Notes under the pieces: model-generated
Told to the model about the DNA's origin: nothing
Seen by the model: only the letters and a program-made list of their open reading frames with translations
Database searches by the model: none
NCBI GenBank assembly: GCA_963851105.1
Contig: CAWKNP010000007.1
Span: 62,001 to 126,000, forward strand
Source of the DNA: DATARN01 sp963851105
GTDB taxonomy: Bacteria; Actinomycetota; Acidimicrobiia; Acidimicrobiales; Palsa-688
Length of the DNA: 64,000 bases
Reading direction: 5' to 3'
Position numbers and translations under genes: made by a program
Shown here: piece by piece, positions 33,215 through 40,818 of the stretch
Layout: every line of letters begins with the position of its first letter
Numbering within the stretch: the stretch's first letter is position 1

Positions 33215-34333
33215 GTGGCCGAGTCGTCACCGCTGTCCAGGTACCAGTCCATGCGGGACTTCGGCGAGACGCCGGAGCCTGCCGGCGGCCTCGGTCCGGA
33301 GCCGCCGGATTCGGCCGAGGCCCGTTTCGTGGTCCAGGAGCATCACGCCACCGCCTTGCACTGGGACCTGCGCTTGGAGCACGACGGGGTGTTGGCGTCG
33401 TGGGCGCTGCCCAAGGGGGTGCCACCCGACCCCCGCGTGAACCATCTGGCGGTGCACACCGAGGATCACCCCATGCAGTACCTGACCTTCCACGGGGACA
33501 TCCCCTCCGGCAACTACGGCGCCGGGACCATGACGGTGTGGGACACCGGTACCTACGAGACGGAGAAGTGGGGGGACCGGGAGATCATCGTCGTGCTCCA
33601 CGGAAAGCGGGTCGAGGGGCGCTACGTGCTGTTCCAGACCCGGGGGAAGCAGTGGATGATCCACCGCATGGACCCCCCGGCCGACCCGCGACGCGAGGTG
33701 TGGCCGGGCTGGGACGCCTTCGTCCCGATGATGGCGATGGTCGGCGACGCCCTGCCAGCTGATCTCGCCACGCGGGCCGCGGAGTTCGCCTGGGGCGGCC
33801 AGCGGGTGCTGGTCTACGTGTCCGGAGGGCGGGTGCAGGTGCGCGGCGCCGGTCTTGGCGACGAGGAGCTGATCGGGCGCTTCCGGGAACTGCGCCTCCT
33901 CGGCGAGGCCCTCGGGGTGACCGAAGTGGTCCTGGACGGGGAGGTCATCGTGCCCGGCGCCGACGGCCGGCCATCGGCGTCGCTGCTGGTTGAGCGGCTG
34001 GGGGCCCGCTCCGACAGCACGTCTCGGCGCCTGGCCGATCGCCACCCGGCGGTGATGATGATCGCCGACCTGCTGTGGCTCGACGGGCACCGGATGACCG
34101 ACCTCGAGTACACGGCGCGCCGCGAAAGGCTCTCGTCGCTGTCTTTGGGCGGCCCCGCGTGGCAGGTGCCGGCGTCGTACCCGGGGCCCGACGGGCCCGC
34201 GCTTTTGGTCGCGGCAGGCCAGCAAGGCCTGGCGGGAGTGGTGGCCAAACGCCTGGCCAGCCGCTACCACGGGGGCTCGCGGTCGGAGGACTGGATCTTC
34301 GTGGCGGCGTCAGACGGGTCATCAGGGCAGTAG
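33215..34333 (+). CDS. 3'-phosphoesterase fused to a catalytically dead ATP-dependent ligase domain (LigD-like)
   Basis: A 372-residue protein. Residues 38-160 are the LigD phosphoesterase domain with its metal residues intact (EHHATALHWDLRLEH with His43, His49, Asp51; HTEDHP with His81; GNYGAGTMTVWDTGTY). From about 180 a DNA-ligase nucleotidyltransferase fold follows (VVLDGEVIVPGADGRPS, GVVAKRLASRYHGGSRSEDW), but the nucleophile lysine of KWDG is replaced (FAWGGQR, Ala192), the Glu of EGVVAK is Ala, and the last lysine motif is IFVAA. The OB domain and primase are absent. It may repair 3' ends as a phosphoesterase only. Starts with GTG. Confidence 0.82.
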   Translation: MAESSPLSRYQSMRDFGETPEPAGGLGPEPPDSAEARFVVQEHHATALHWDLRLEHDGVLASWALPKGVPPDPRVNHLAVHTEDHPMQYLTFHGDIPSGNYGAGTMTVWDTGTYETEKWGDREIIVVLHGKRVEGRYVLFQTRGKQWMIHRMDPPADPRREVWPGWDAFVPMMAMVGDALPADLATRAAEFAWGGQRVLVYVSGGRVQVRGAGLGDEELIGRFRELRLLGEALGVTEVVLDGEVIVPGADGRPSASLLVERLGARSDSTSRRLADRHPAVMMIADLLWLDGHRMTDLEYTARRERLSSLSLGGPAWQVPASYPGPDGPALLVAAGQQGLAGVVAKRLASRYHGGSRSEDWIFVAASDGSSGQ

Positions 34334-34373
34334 ATACCAGAAAGGTCCGGACAGACCTTCGCGTCCGATTTCC

Positions 34374-34403
34374 TTGACATCGCAACGACCCGGGGCGTAG
34401 ACC
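34374..34403 (+). promoter_or_regulatory. Possible promoter of the imuA'-imuB operon
   Basis: A perfect TTGACA at 34374-34379 is followed 18 bases later by TAGACC at 34398-34403. The spacing is a base long and the -10 is weak, but it is the only such pair in the 156-base gap. A small hairpin (AAGGTC at 34342-34347 with GACCTT at 34354-34359) precedes it and may end the ligase transcript. The LexA box lies about 42 bases downstream of the -10. Confidence 0.35.
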
Positions 34404-34444
34404 GGCGTGGGCAGCTTCGGGGGGGCGGCTGGTCCGGGGGAGGG

Positions 34445-34456
34445 GAACGTACGTTC
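34445..34456. promoter_or_regulatory. LexA (SOS) box upstream of imuA'
   Basis: GAACGTACGTTC is a perfect palindrome fitting the actinobacterial/Bacillus LexA consensus GAAC-N4-GTTC, 33 bases before the GTG of imuA'. The gene set it precedes (imuA', imuB, dnaE2) is a known LexA regulon member, so DNA-damage induction is well supported. Confidence 0.85.
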
Positions 34457-34489
34457 GCTTCCCCCGGATAGCTGCGCTACCGTGAGGGT

Positions 34490-35290
34490 GTGCCTTCTGG
34501 GGTCTGGACAGAGGTGGCGGGGCGGGCCCGGCCCGTGGTGCTGGCGGGCGAACAGGTCCTGCCGGTCCTGTCCCCCTTGCAGTCACTGTTCCCTGAGGGA
34601 GGGCTGCGGCGGGGGACGACCGTGGTGGTGCAGGCGGCCGATCGCAAAGTGCTGCGAAACGACAGTATGCCGTCGTTTCGCAGCACTTTGGGTGCCGGCG
34701 CCGGCGCCGGCGGCGCAGGGACGGGGGCGGGCGCCGGCGCCGGGGCGGGGGTCACCTCGTTGACCCTGGCGGTGGCGGTGGCGGCTTCGCAGGCGGGATC
34801 GTGGTGCGCCGCGGTGGGGCTGCCTGCTCTCGGTATGGTGGCCGCGGCCGGGTTGGGCATGGCCCTGGAGCGCTTCGCCCTGGTGCCCACCCCCGGGTCC
34901 CAGTGGCCGGCGGTGACCGCGGCCCTGGTCGACGCGGTGGACCTGATCCTCATCCGGCCGGTTGCCGGCACCCGGTCGACCGACGCCCGCCGGCTGATGG
35001 CCCGGGCCCGGGAACGGGGAGTGGTCCTGGTGGTGAGCGGCATGGGGTGGCCCGAGGCAGCCGATCTCTCCTTGTCGGTGGCACCCGATGGCTGGCAGGG
35101 ACTGGGGCAGGGCCACGGGTATCTGCAGGCCCGGGCGGTCGCGGTGACATCGGGGGGGCGGAGGGCGGCATCGCGTCCCCGGCAGGTCCAACTGTGGCTG
35201 CCAGGCGACCAGGGGGCGGTCGCCGCGAGAAAAGTGGAGAGTTCACCGCGTCAGGAGCGCCCCGAAGCGGCGGTATCGGCGGCGGGCTGA
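34490..35290 (+). CDS. ImuA'-like mutasome component with in-frame palindromic insertion
   Basis: A 266-residue RecA-fold-related protein that in actinobacteria works with ImuB and DnaE2 in damage-induced mutagenesis. The conserved part (VTSLTLAVAVAASQAGSWCA, LPALGMVAAAGLGMALERFA, VDAVDLILIRP) matches ImuA'. Between TTVVVQAADR and the conserved part is an unusual insert of about 35 residues: an 18-bp palindrome (34646-34689) read as KVLRNDSMPSFRSTL, then Gly/Ala repeats from GGCGCC-rich DNA. The P-loop expected there is not recognisable. A LexA box precedes it; imuB starts one base after its stop. An alternative GTG start lies eight bases upstream, out of frame. Confidence 0.75.
   Translation: MPSGVWTEVAGRARPVVLAGEQVLPVLSPLQSLFPEGGLRRGTTVVVQAADRKVLRNDSMPSFRSTLGAGAGAGGAGTGAGAGAGAGVTSLTLAVAVAASQAGSWCAAVGLPALGMVAAAGLGMALERFALVPTPGSQWPAVTAALVDAVDLILIRPVAGTRSTDARRLMARARERGVVLVVSGMGWPEAADLSLSVAPDGWQGLGQGHGYLQARAVAVTSGGRRAASRPRQVQLWLPGDQGAVAARKVESSPRQERPEAAVSAAG
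34646..34689. repeat. 18-bp perfect palindrome inside the imuA' coding frame
   Basis: AAAGTGCTGCGAAACGAC (34646-34663) and its exact reverse complement (34672-34689) are separated by eight bases. The AT-rich, symmetrical 44-base block differs from the GC-rich flanks and does not interrupt the frame, like the palindromic elements (RPE) that insert into Rickettsia genes. Confidence 0.75.
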
Positions 35291-35291
35291 T

Positions 35292-36938
35292 ATGGACGGT
35301 GGTAGCGGCAGCAGCGGCGGCGGCGTGCGGACGATGGTTGTGTGGTGCCCCGACTGGTCGGTCGTGGCCGCGGGACATCGCGCCGGTGAGCCGGTGGCGG
35401 TGGTCCTGGCCAACCGGGTGGTCGCCTGCTCGGCCGCGGCCCGCGACGACGGCGTGGCGGTGGGGCTGCGCCGGCGGGAGGCCCAGAGCCGATGCCCGGA
35501 AGTGGTGGTGGTCGAGCAGGACCCGGGCCGAGACGCCCGGGGCTTCGAAGCGGTGGTGGCGGCGGTGGAAGCCTTCACACCCCGGGTGGAGGTGGGCCGT
35601 CCCGGTGTGGTGTCGTTCGAGACCCGGGGGCCGTCGCGCTACTTCGGCGGCGACCGGGCCCTGGCGACCAAGGTGGCGGCCGCGGTGGACGCCATCTTGG
35701 AGCCACTCGGTGCGCCCTGTTGCCGGGTCGGAGTCGCCGACGGCCCCTTCACCGCCGAGCAAGCGGCGGCTTCGGCAAGAGGGGCGGCCGGCGGCCCCCG
35801 AGAGGCGGCGGCGGCCCGGCCGGGGGCGGGAGGGGCCGTGGTCGTGCCACCGGGCGCCAGCGCCCGTTTCCTGGCCCCGTTCCCGGTCCAGGTGCTCGGA
35901 CGCCCCGACTTCGCCGACCTCCTGTCCCGCCTCGGCCTGAAGACCTTGGGCGACCTGGCGGCTTTGGCCCCCGAGACGGTGCTGGCCCGCTTCGGTGCCG
36001 ATGGCGCGGTGGCCCACCGCCTGGCCCGCGGGCTCGACGAGCGCCCGCTGGAGGCCCGGACGCTGGCGCCGGAGTTGACGGTGGCCGCGGTGCTCGACCC
36101 GCCGGCGGAGCGGGTGGACATGGCGATGTTCGTGGCCAAGGCTCTGGCGGACGAGTTGCACGAGTCGCTGGCCGCCCGGGGCATGGCGTGCACCCGCATC
36201 GCCATCGAAGCCGAGACCGAGCACGGCGAGCACATACTCCGGCGGTGGCGTCACGACGGGGCCTTGTCGTCGCGGGCCATTGCCGAGCGGGTGCGCTGGC
36301 AGTTGGACGGTTGGCTGAGCACGGGCGAGACGACGGCCGGCGTGACCCTGATCCGCCTGATCCCCGACGAGGTCAAGCCCGAGCACGGTCGCCAGCTGGG
36401 GTTCTGGGGCGGCTCGGCGGAGGCCCACGACCGCGCCGCCCGAGGCTTCGCCCGGATCCAGGGCCTGCTCGGCCCCGAGGGGGTGGTGACCGCAACGGTG
36501 GGTGGAGGCCGGGACCCCGCCGGCCAGGTGCGGCTGATCCCCTGGGGTGATCCCCGCCCCGAACCCCCGAAGGCCTCCCGCCGAGCCGCGGCCACCGCAG
36601 AGGTCGCCCCCTGGCCCGGGCACCTCCCCCTGCCGGCGCCCGCCGTCGTGTTCCCCGAACGCCTCGCCGCCACCCTCCACGATCGTGACGGCCAGCCGGT
36701 AACCGTGTCCGGGCGGGGCCTCCTGGGCGCCGGGGTGGTTCCGGCCACGCTGGCGATTGCCGGCGCCCCGCCCATGGCGGTGGTCGCCTGGGCTGGTCCC
36801 TGGCCGGCCGAAGAGCGGTGGTGGGACCAGGAGTCGTCGCGGCGGCGGGCCCGTTTCCAGGTGTGTGTCGCCGGCGGTGCGGCGGCGGTGGTGGTCCTGG
36901 AGAACGGGCAGTGGTGGGTGGAAGCCCTCTACGATTAG
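35292..36938 (+). CDS. imuB: ImuB, Y-family DNA polymerase-like mutasome scaffold
   Basis: A 548-residue Y-family-fold protein without the polymerase carboxylates: the palm region reads VVWCPDWSVVAAG where active polymerases have DMDAF, and GRPGVVSFETRG replaces the second acidic motif. LGLKTLGDLAALAPETVLAR is the helix-hairpin region and FWGGSAEAHDRAARGFARIQ is typical of the ImuB C-terminal half. ImuB links the beta clamp to DnaE2 and ImuA'. It lies between imuA' (one base gap) and dnaE2 (40-base gap with its own LexA box). Confidence 0.9.
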   Translation: MDGGSGSSGGGVRTMVVWCPDWSVVAAGHRAGEPVAVVLANRVVACSAAARDDGVAVGLRRREAQSRCPEVVVVEQDPGRDARGFEAVVAAVEAFTPRVEVGRPGVVSFETRGPSRYFGGDRALATKVAAAVDAILEPLGAPCCRVGVADGPFTAEQAAASARGAAGGPREAAAARPGAGGAVVVPPGASARFLAPFPVQVLGRPDFADLLSRLGLKTLGDLAALAPETVLARFGADGAVAHRLARGLDERPLEARTLAPELTVAAVLDPPAERVDMAMFVAKALADELHESLAARGMACTRIAIEAETEHGEHILRRWRHDGALSSRAIAERVRWQLDGWLSTGETTAGVTLIRLIPDEVKPEHGRQLGFWGGSAEAHDRAARGFARIQGLLGPEGVVTATVGGGRDPAGQVRLIPWGDPRPEPPKASRRAAATAEVAPWPGHLPLPAPAVVFPERLAATLHDRDGQPVTVSGRGLLGAGVVPATLAIAGAPPMAVVAWAGPWPAEERWWDQESSRRRARFQVCVAGGAAAVVVLENGQWWVEALYD

Positions 36939-36940
36939 GG

Positions 36941-36954
36941 CGAACGTGTGTTCG
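36941..36954. promoter_or_regulatory. LexA (SOS) box upstream of dnaE2
   Basis: CGAACGTGTGTTCG contains GAAC-N4-GTTC with outer C/G pairing, three bases after the imuB stop and 23 before the dnaE2 ATG. So dnaE2 has its own SOS control site besides the box in front of imuA'. Confidence 0.85.
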
Positions 36955-36977
36955 ATTCAGCGGACTAGGGTGGCGTC

Positions 36978-39900
36978 ATGGGGTGGAAGAACCCACCGGT
37001 GCCCTGGCAGGAGTTGGAGGCCCGGTTGTCCGGCCGGACCCGGCCGTTTCCGGCTGACGGCGACGGTGGTGACAGCCCGGCCTGGTCCTACCACCGCCAG
37101 CCCTACGAGCCACCCGACGACCTGGCCCGCGAGAGGCGCCCGGTGGCCACGGTCCCCTACGCCGAGCTGCACTGCCATTCCAACTTCAGCTTCCTCGACG
37201 GCGCATCGCACCCGGAAGAACTGGCCGAGGAAGCAGCCCGCCTCGGCCTCACCGCCCTCGCCCTCACCGATCACGACGGCATGTATGGCGTGGTGCGCTT
37301 CGCCCAGGCGGCGGCGGCCGTCGGCCTGCCCACCGTCTTCGGCGCCGAGCTGAGCCTCGGCCTCACCCGCCGGCAGAACGGGGTGGCCGACCCCGAAGGC
37401 CACCACCTCATCGTCCTCGCTCGCGACGCCGTCGGCTACGGCCGCCTGGCCCGGGCCATCTCCACGGCGCAGATGGCGGGGCGGGAGAAGGGCAAGCCCC
37501 AGATCGACCTGGAGACCCTGGCCGCCATCGGGGCCGGCGCCCAGCCCTCCATTTTCGGCACAAAGGGGGTCCAGCCCGACCCGACCCCTTTTCCCAGCCC
37601 TGATCACTGGCTGATCCTGACCGGGTGCCGCAAGGGGATCGTGCCCCACGCCCTCCTCCAGCACGGCCCCGCCCCCGCCCGCGCCGCCCTCGCCAACCTC
37701 CAGCGCCTCTTCGGCCGGGACAACGTTGCCGTCGAGCTCTGGGACCACGGCGACCCTCTCGACTCGGCCCGCAACGACGCCCTGGCCGCCATCGCCATCG
37801 CAGCGGGCGCCGACCTGGTCGCCACCAATAACGTCCACTACCACAACCCGCCTCGGCGCAAGCTGGCCACCGCGATGGCCGCGGTCCGGGCCCGCCGCAG
37901 CCTCGACGACCTGGAGGGCTGGCTGCCGGCGGCAGCCGCCGCCCACCTCCGTAGTGGGGCCGAGCAGGCCCGCCGCTTCGCCCGTTATCCCGGGGTGGTG
38001 GAACGGGCCGCCGCCCTGGCCGCCGAGTGCGCCTTCGACCTCCACCTGGTCGCCCCGCGGTTGCCGCCGTTCCCGGCGCCCCCCGGGTTCACCGAGATGG
38101 CCTGGCTTCGTCGATTGACCGAGGACGGGGCCCTGACCCGCTATGGGCCCCGTTCCCAGCCCACGCACCCCCGGGCGTACGCCCAGATCGACCACGAGCT
38201 GGCCATGATCGAGCAGTTGGGCTTCGCCGGCTACTTCCTCATCGTCTGGGACATCGTGCAGTTCTGCCGGAGCCACGACATCTACTGCCAGGGACGAGGG
38301 TCGGCGGCCAACAGCGCGGTGTGTTACGCGCTCGGGATCACCAACGCCGACGCGGTGACCCTCGGCCTCCTCTTCGAGCGCTTCCTCTCACCCGAGCGCG
38401 ACGGGCCGCCCGACATCGACATCGACATCGAGAGCGACCGGCGGGAGGAGGCCATCCAATACGTCTACAACCACTACGGCCGGCAGTACGCCGCCCAGGT
38501 CGCCAACGTCATCACCTACCGGCCCCGCTCGGCGGTGCGCGACGTGGGCAAGGCGCTCGGCTTCGCCCAGGGCCAGCTCGACGCCTGGTCCAAGCAGGTC
38601 GACGGCTGGGGCCCGCTCAGCGCGACCGTCGGCAGCGCCGATTGCGACATCCCGGCCGCCGTTTTGACGCTGGCGGGCGAGCTCCAGCACGCCCCCCGCC
38701 ACCTCGGCATCCACTCCGGCGGCATGGTCCTGTGCGACCGGCCGGTACTCGAAGTGTGCCCCATCGAGTGGGCCACCATGGAAAACCGCAGCGTCCTGCA
38801 GTGGGACAAGGACGACTGCGCTGCCGCCGGCCTGGTCAAGTTCGACATGCTGGGCCTCGGGATGCTGAGCGTCCTGCACTACACCGTCGACCACATCGCC
38901 GCCTTCCACGGCGTCAAGGTCGACCTGGCCACCATCGCCCAGGAGCCCGAGGTGTACGAGATGCTGTCCCGGGCCGACTCGGTCGGGGTGTTCCAGGTCG
39001 AGAGCCGGGCCCAGATGGCGACGCTGCCCCGGCTCAAGCCCCGCAACTTCTACGACCTCGTCGTCGAGGTCGCCCTGATCCGCCCCGGCCCTATCCAGGG
39101 CGGCTCGGTGCACCCCTACATCCGGCGCCGAAACGGCCTGGAAGAGGTCACCTACCTCCACCCGCTGCTCGAGCGCAGCCTGGCCAAAACCCTCGGGGTC
39201 CCGTTGTTCCAGGAGCAGTTGATGCAGATGGCCATCGACGTGGCCGGCTTCACCCCGGCCGAGTCCGACCGGCTGCGCCAGGCCATGGGCTCCAAGCGCA
39301 GCGTGGAGAGGATGGAGCAACTTCGCGGCCGGCTGTTCTCGGGTATGGCGGCTCGGGGGATCACCGGTTCGGTCGCCGATCAGATCTACGACAAGTTGCT
39401 GGCCTTCGCCAACTTCGGCTTCCCCGAGAGCCATTCGGTCAGCTTCGCCTACCTCGTCTATTCCTCGTCGTGGATGAAGTACCACTACCCGGCGGCGTTC
39501 ACCGCCGGCCTGCTCGACGGCCAGCCCATGGGTTTCTGGTCGCCCCAGACCCTGGTCGCCGACGCCCGGCGCCACGGTGTGGTGGTCCACCGCCCGGATG
39601 TCAATGCCAGCGGGGCGGGTTGTTCGCTGGAGCCTTGCCCTGCCAGTGCGGGCGGCGCCGCCGTGCGCCTGGGCCTCGACTCTGTGCGCCACGTGGGGCG
39701 GGACGTGGCCGAACGAATCGCGGTTGGGCGACCGTATGCCTCCATCGAGGATCTGGTGCGCCGGACCGGGATCAGTGGCGCGGCGGCCGAGGCACTGGCC
39801 ACCGCGGGCGCTTTTGCCTGCTTCACGGGGGAAAAGGGGGCCGGTCGCCGGGAAGCGTTGTGGGCCGCAGGGGCCATGGCGCAGAGTGGGCCGGCGCTGG

Positions 39901-40811
39901 AGGCTATGTCGTTGGCGCCGCCGGGCGCGGCCCCTCGGGGTGGCCGGGGCCGGCGGGCCCGGCGCCCGATCGGGGCGGCTTTGGCCGGCGGCGGGGCGGC
40001 TGGTGTGGGGGCTGGCGGCGGGGGGCCGGCTGGTGTGGGGGCCGGCGGCGGGGGGGCTGGTGTGGCCGGCGGCGGGGGGCCGGCTGGTGTGGGGGCCGGC
40101 GGGGGGGCGGCTGGGGTAGGGGGGTGGTCAGAAGTCCGTGTGGGGAGCGGGGTTTGTGACCAGGGGTCGGTGGGGGGGTGGTCAGAAGTCCGTGTGGGGA
40201 GCGGGGTTTGTGACCAGGGGTCGGTGGGGGGGTGGTCAGAAGCCCGTGATGGGAGCGGGGTTTGTGACCAGGGGTCGGGCCCGCCGGCCCCGCCGGGGCC
40301 GCCGGGGCCGCCTGAGCCGGCGGCGGCGGTTCGCCCTCGGGTCGGGCGGCTCCCAGGACTCATCACCGGGGCCGAGGCGCCTCCGCTGCCCGAGATGACG
40401 CCGGCGGAGTGCAACCGGGCCGATCTGTGGGCGACCGGTGTGTCACCGGACAGCTATCCGACGGAGTTCTTACGGGCGGCGCTCGACGAGCGGGGAGTGG
40501 TCACAGCCGCCGGGCTGGTCGCGGTGGCCGACCGGGCCCGGGTCACCGTGGCCGGGATCGTGACCCATCGGCAACGACCGGCGACCGCCCAAGGCACCAT
40601 TTTCATCAACCTCGAGGACGAAACGGGACTCATCAATGTCATTGTCTCCCTCGGGGCGTGGACCCGTTTCCGGCGGGTGGCCCGGGCCGAGCCGGCGCTG
40701 GTCATCCGGGGCATGGTGGAGAAAGTCGATGGGGTCATCAACCTGATCGCCGAGCACATCGAGCCCCTCTCCCTCAGCACCGCCACCCTCAAGTCCCGTG
40801 ACTTCCGATGA
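36978..40811 (+). CDS. dnaE2: Error-prone DNA polymerase DnaE2, with in-frame inserts
   Basis: A 1277-residue C-family polymerase that copies damaged DNA with ImuA'/ImuB; related proteins are usually about 1050-1100 residues. PHP domain (LHCHSNFSFLDGAS, His65, His67; LTDHDGMYGVVRF), palm with GRGSAANSAVCYALG and PDIDIDIESDRREE near 478 (catalytic Asp), fingers, and a C-terminal OB domain (VTVAGIVTHRQRPATAQGTI). Two inserts explain the extra length: about 20 residues in the PHP domain (residues 191-210, GTKGVQPDPTPFPS), from a palindromic DNA block, and a 120-residue Gly-rich linker (about 1000-1105) ending in three copies of an 18-residue repeat. It is SOS controlled. Confidence 0.93.
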   Translation: MGWKNPPVPWQELEARLSGRTRPFPADGDGGDSPAWSYHRQPYEPPDDLARERRPVATVPYAELHCHSNFSFLDGASHPEELAEEAARLGLTALALTDHDGMYGVVRFAQAAAAVGLPTVFGAELSLGLTRRQNGVADPEGHHLIVLARDAVGYGRLARAISTAQMAGREKGKPQIDLETLAAIGAGAQPSIFGTKGVQPDPTPFPSPDHWLILTGCRKGIVPHALLQHGPAPARAALANLQRLFGRDNVAVELWDHGDPLDSARNDALAAIAIAAGADLVATNNVHYHNPPRRKLATAMAAVRARRSLDDLEGWLPAAAAAHLRSGAEQARRFARYPGVVERAAALAAECAFDLHLVAPRLPPFPAPPGFTEMAWLRRLTEDGALTRYGPRSQPTHPRAYAQIDHELAMIEQLGFAGYFLIVWDIVQFCRSHDIYCQGRGSAANSAVCYALGITNADAVTLGLLFERFLSPERDGPPDIDIDIESDRREEAIQYVYNHYGRQYAAQVANVITYRPRSAVRDVGKALGFAQGQLDAWSKQVDGWGPLSATVGSADCDIPAAVLTLAGELQHAPRHLGIHSGGMVLCDRPVLEVCPIEWATMENRSVLQWDKDDCAAAGLVKFDMLGLGMLSVLHYTVDHIAAFHGVKVDLATIAQEPEVYEMLSRADSVGVFQVESRAQMATLPRLKPRNFYDLVVEVALIRPGPIQGGSVHPYIRRRNGLEEVTYLHPLLERSLAKTLGVPLFQEQLMQMAIDVAGFTPAESDRLRQAMGSKRSVERMEQLRGRLFSGMAARGITGSVADQIYDKLLAFANFGFPESHSVSFAYLVYSSSWMKYHYPAAFTAGLLDGQPMGFWSPQTLVADARRHGVVVHRPDVNASGAGCSLEPCPASAGGAAVRLGLDSVRHVGRDVAERIAVGRPYASIEDLVRRTGISGAAAEALATAGAFACFTGEKGAGRREALWAAGAMAQSGPALEAMSLAPPGAAPRGGRGRRARRPIGAALAGGGAAGVGAGGGGPAGVGAGGGGAGVAGGGGPAGVGAGGGAAGVGGWSEVRVGSGVCDQGSVGGWSEVRVGSGVCDQGSVGGWSEARDGSGVCDQGSGPPAPPGPPGPPEPAAAVRPRVGRLPGLITGAEAPPLPEMTPAECNRADLWATGVSPDSYPTEFLRAALDERGVVTAAGLVAVADRARVTVAGIVTHRQRPATAQGTIFINLEDETGLINVIVSLGAWTRFRRVARAEPALVIRGMVEKVDGVINLIAEHIEPLSLSTATLKSRDFR
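37562..37592. repeat. Imperfect palindromic insert in the dnaE2 PHP domain
   Basis: AAAGGGGGTC (37562-37571) and GACCCCTTTT (37583-37592) pair in 9 of 10 positions around 11 bases. The block sits where DnaE2 homologues pass directly from the LA-xxx-G helix to LTGCRKG, and it adds residues without breaking the frame. The AAAGGGGTC/GACCCCTTTT form resembles dispersed palindromic repeats of other GC-rich bacteria. Confidence 0.55.
39982..40121 (+). repeat. Gly/Ala/Val-coding imperfect repeats in dnaE2
   Basis: Imperfect units of about 30-33 bases coding PAGVGAGGGG-like peptides repeat four or five times before the 54-bp tandem block. The DNA is G-rich on the coding strand (runs of six to seven G), prone to slippage and possibly to G-quadruplex formation. 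Confidence 0.7.
40122..40283 (+). repeat. Three tandem 54-bp repeats in dnaE2
   Basis: Units start at 40122, 40176 and 40230. Copies one and two code GWSEVRVGSGVCDQGSVG exactly; copy three differs at a few bases (GWSEARDGSGVCDQGSGP). The period is a multiple of three, so the copy number can change without breaking the frame. The peptide is not part of the polymerase core. Confidence 0.95.
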
Positions 40812-40818
40812 CCTCCGC

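Noticed and set aside
34341..34360. Small hairpin after the phosphoesterase-ligase gene as a clear terminator
   Set aside because: A six-base stem without a T tract is too weak to call alone.
34950..36680. Long antisense frame over imuA'/imuB
   Set aside because: No domain content; imuA' and imuB on the plus strand have clear motifs and SOS control.
40122..40283. The three 54-bp repeats as a CRISPR array
   Set aside because: There are no spacers: the units are contiguous, coding, and within dnaE2, and no cas gene is present (the RecB-like gene at 56.5 kb is the common stand-alone type).
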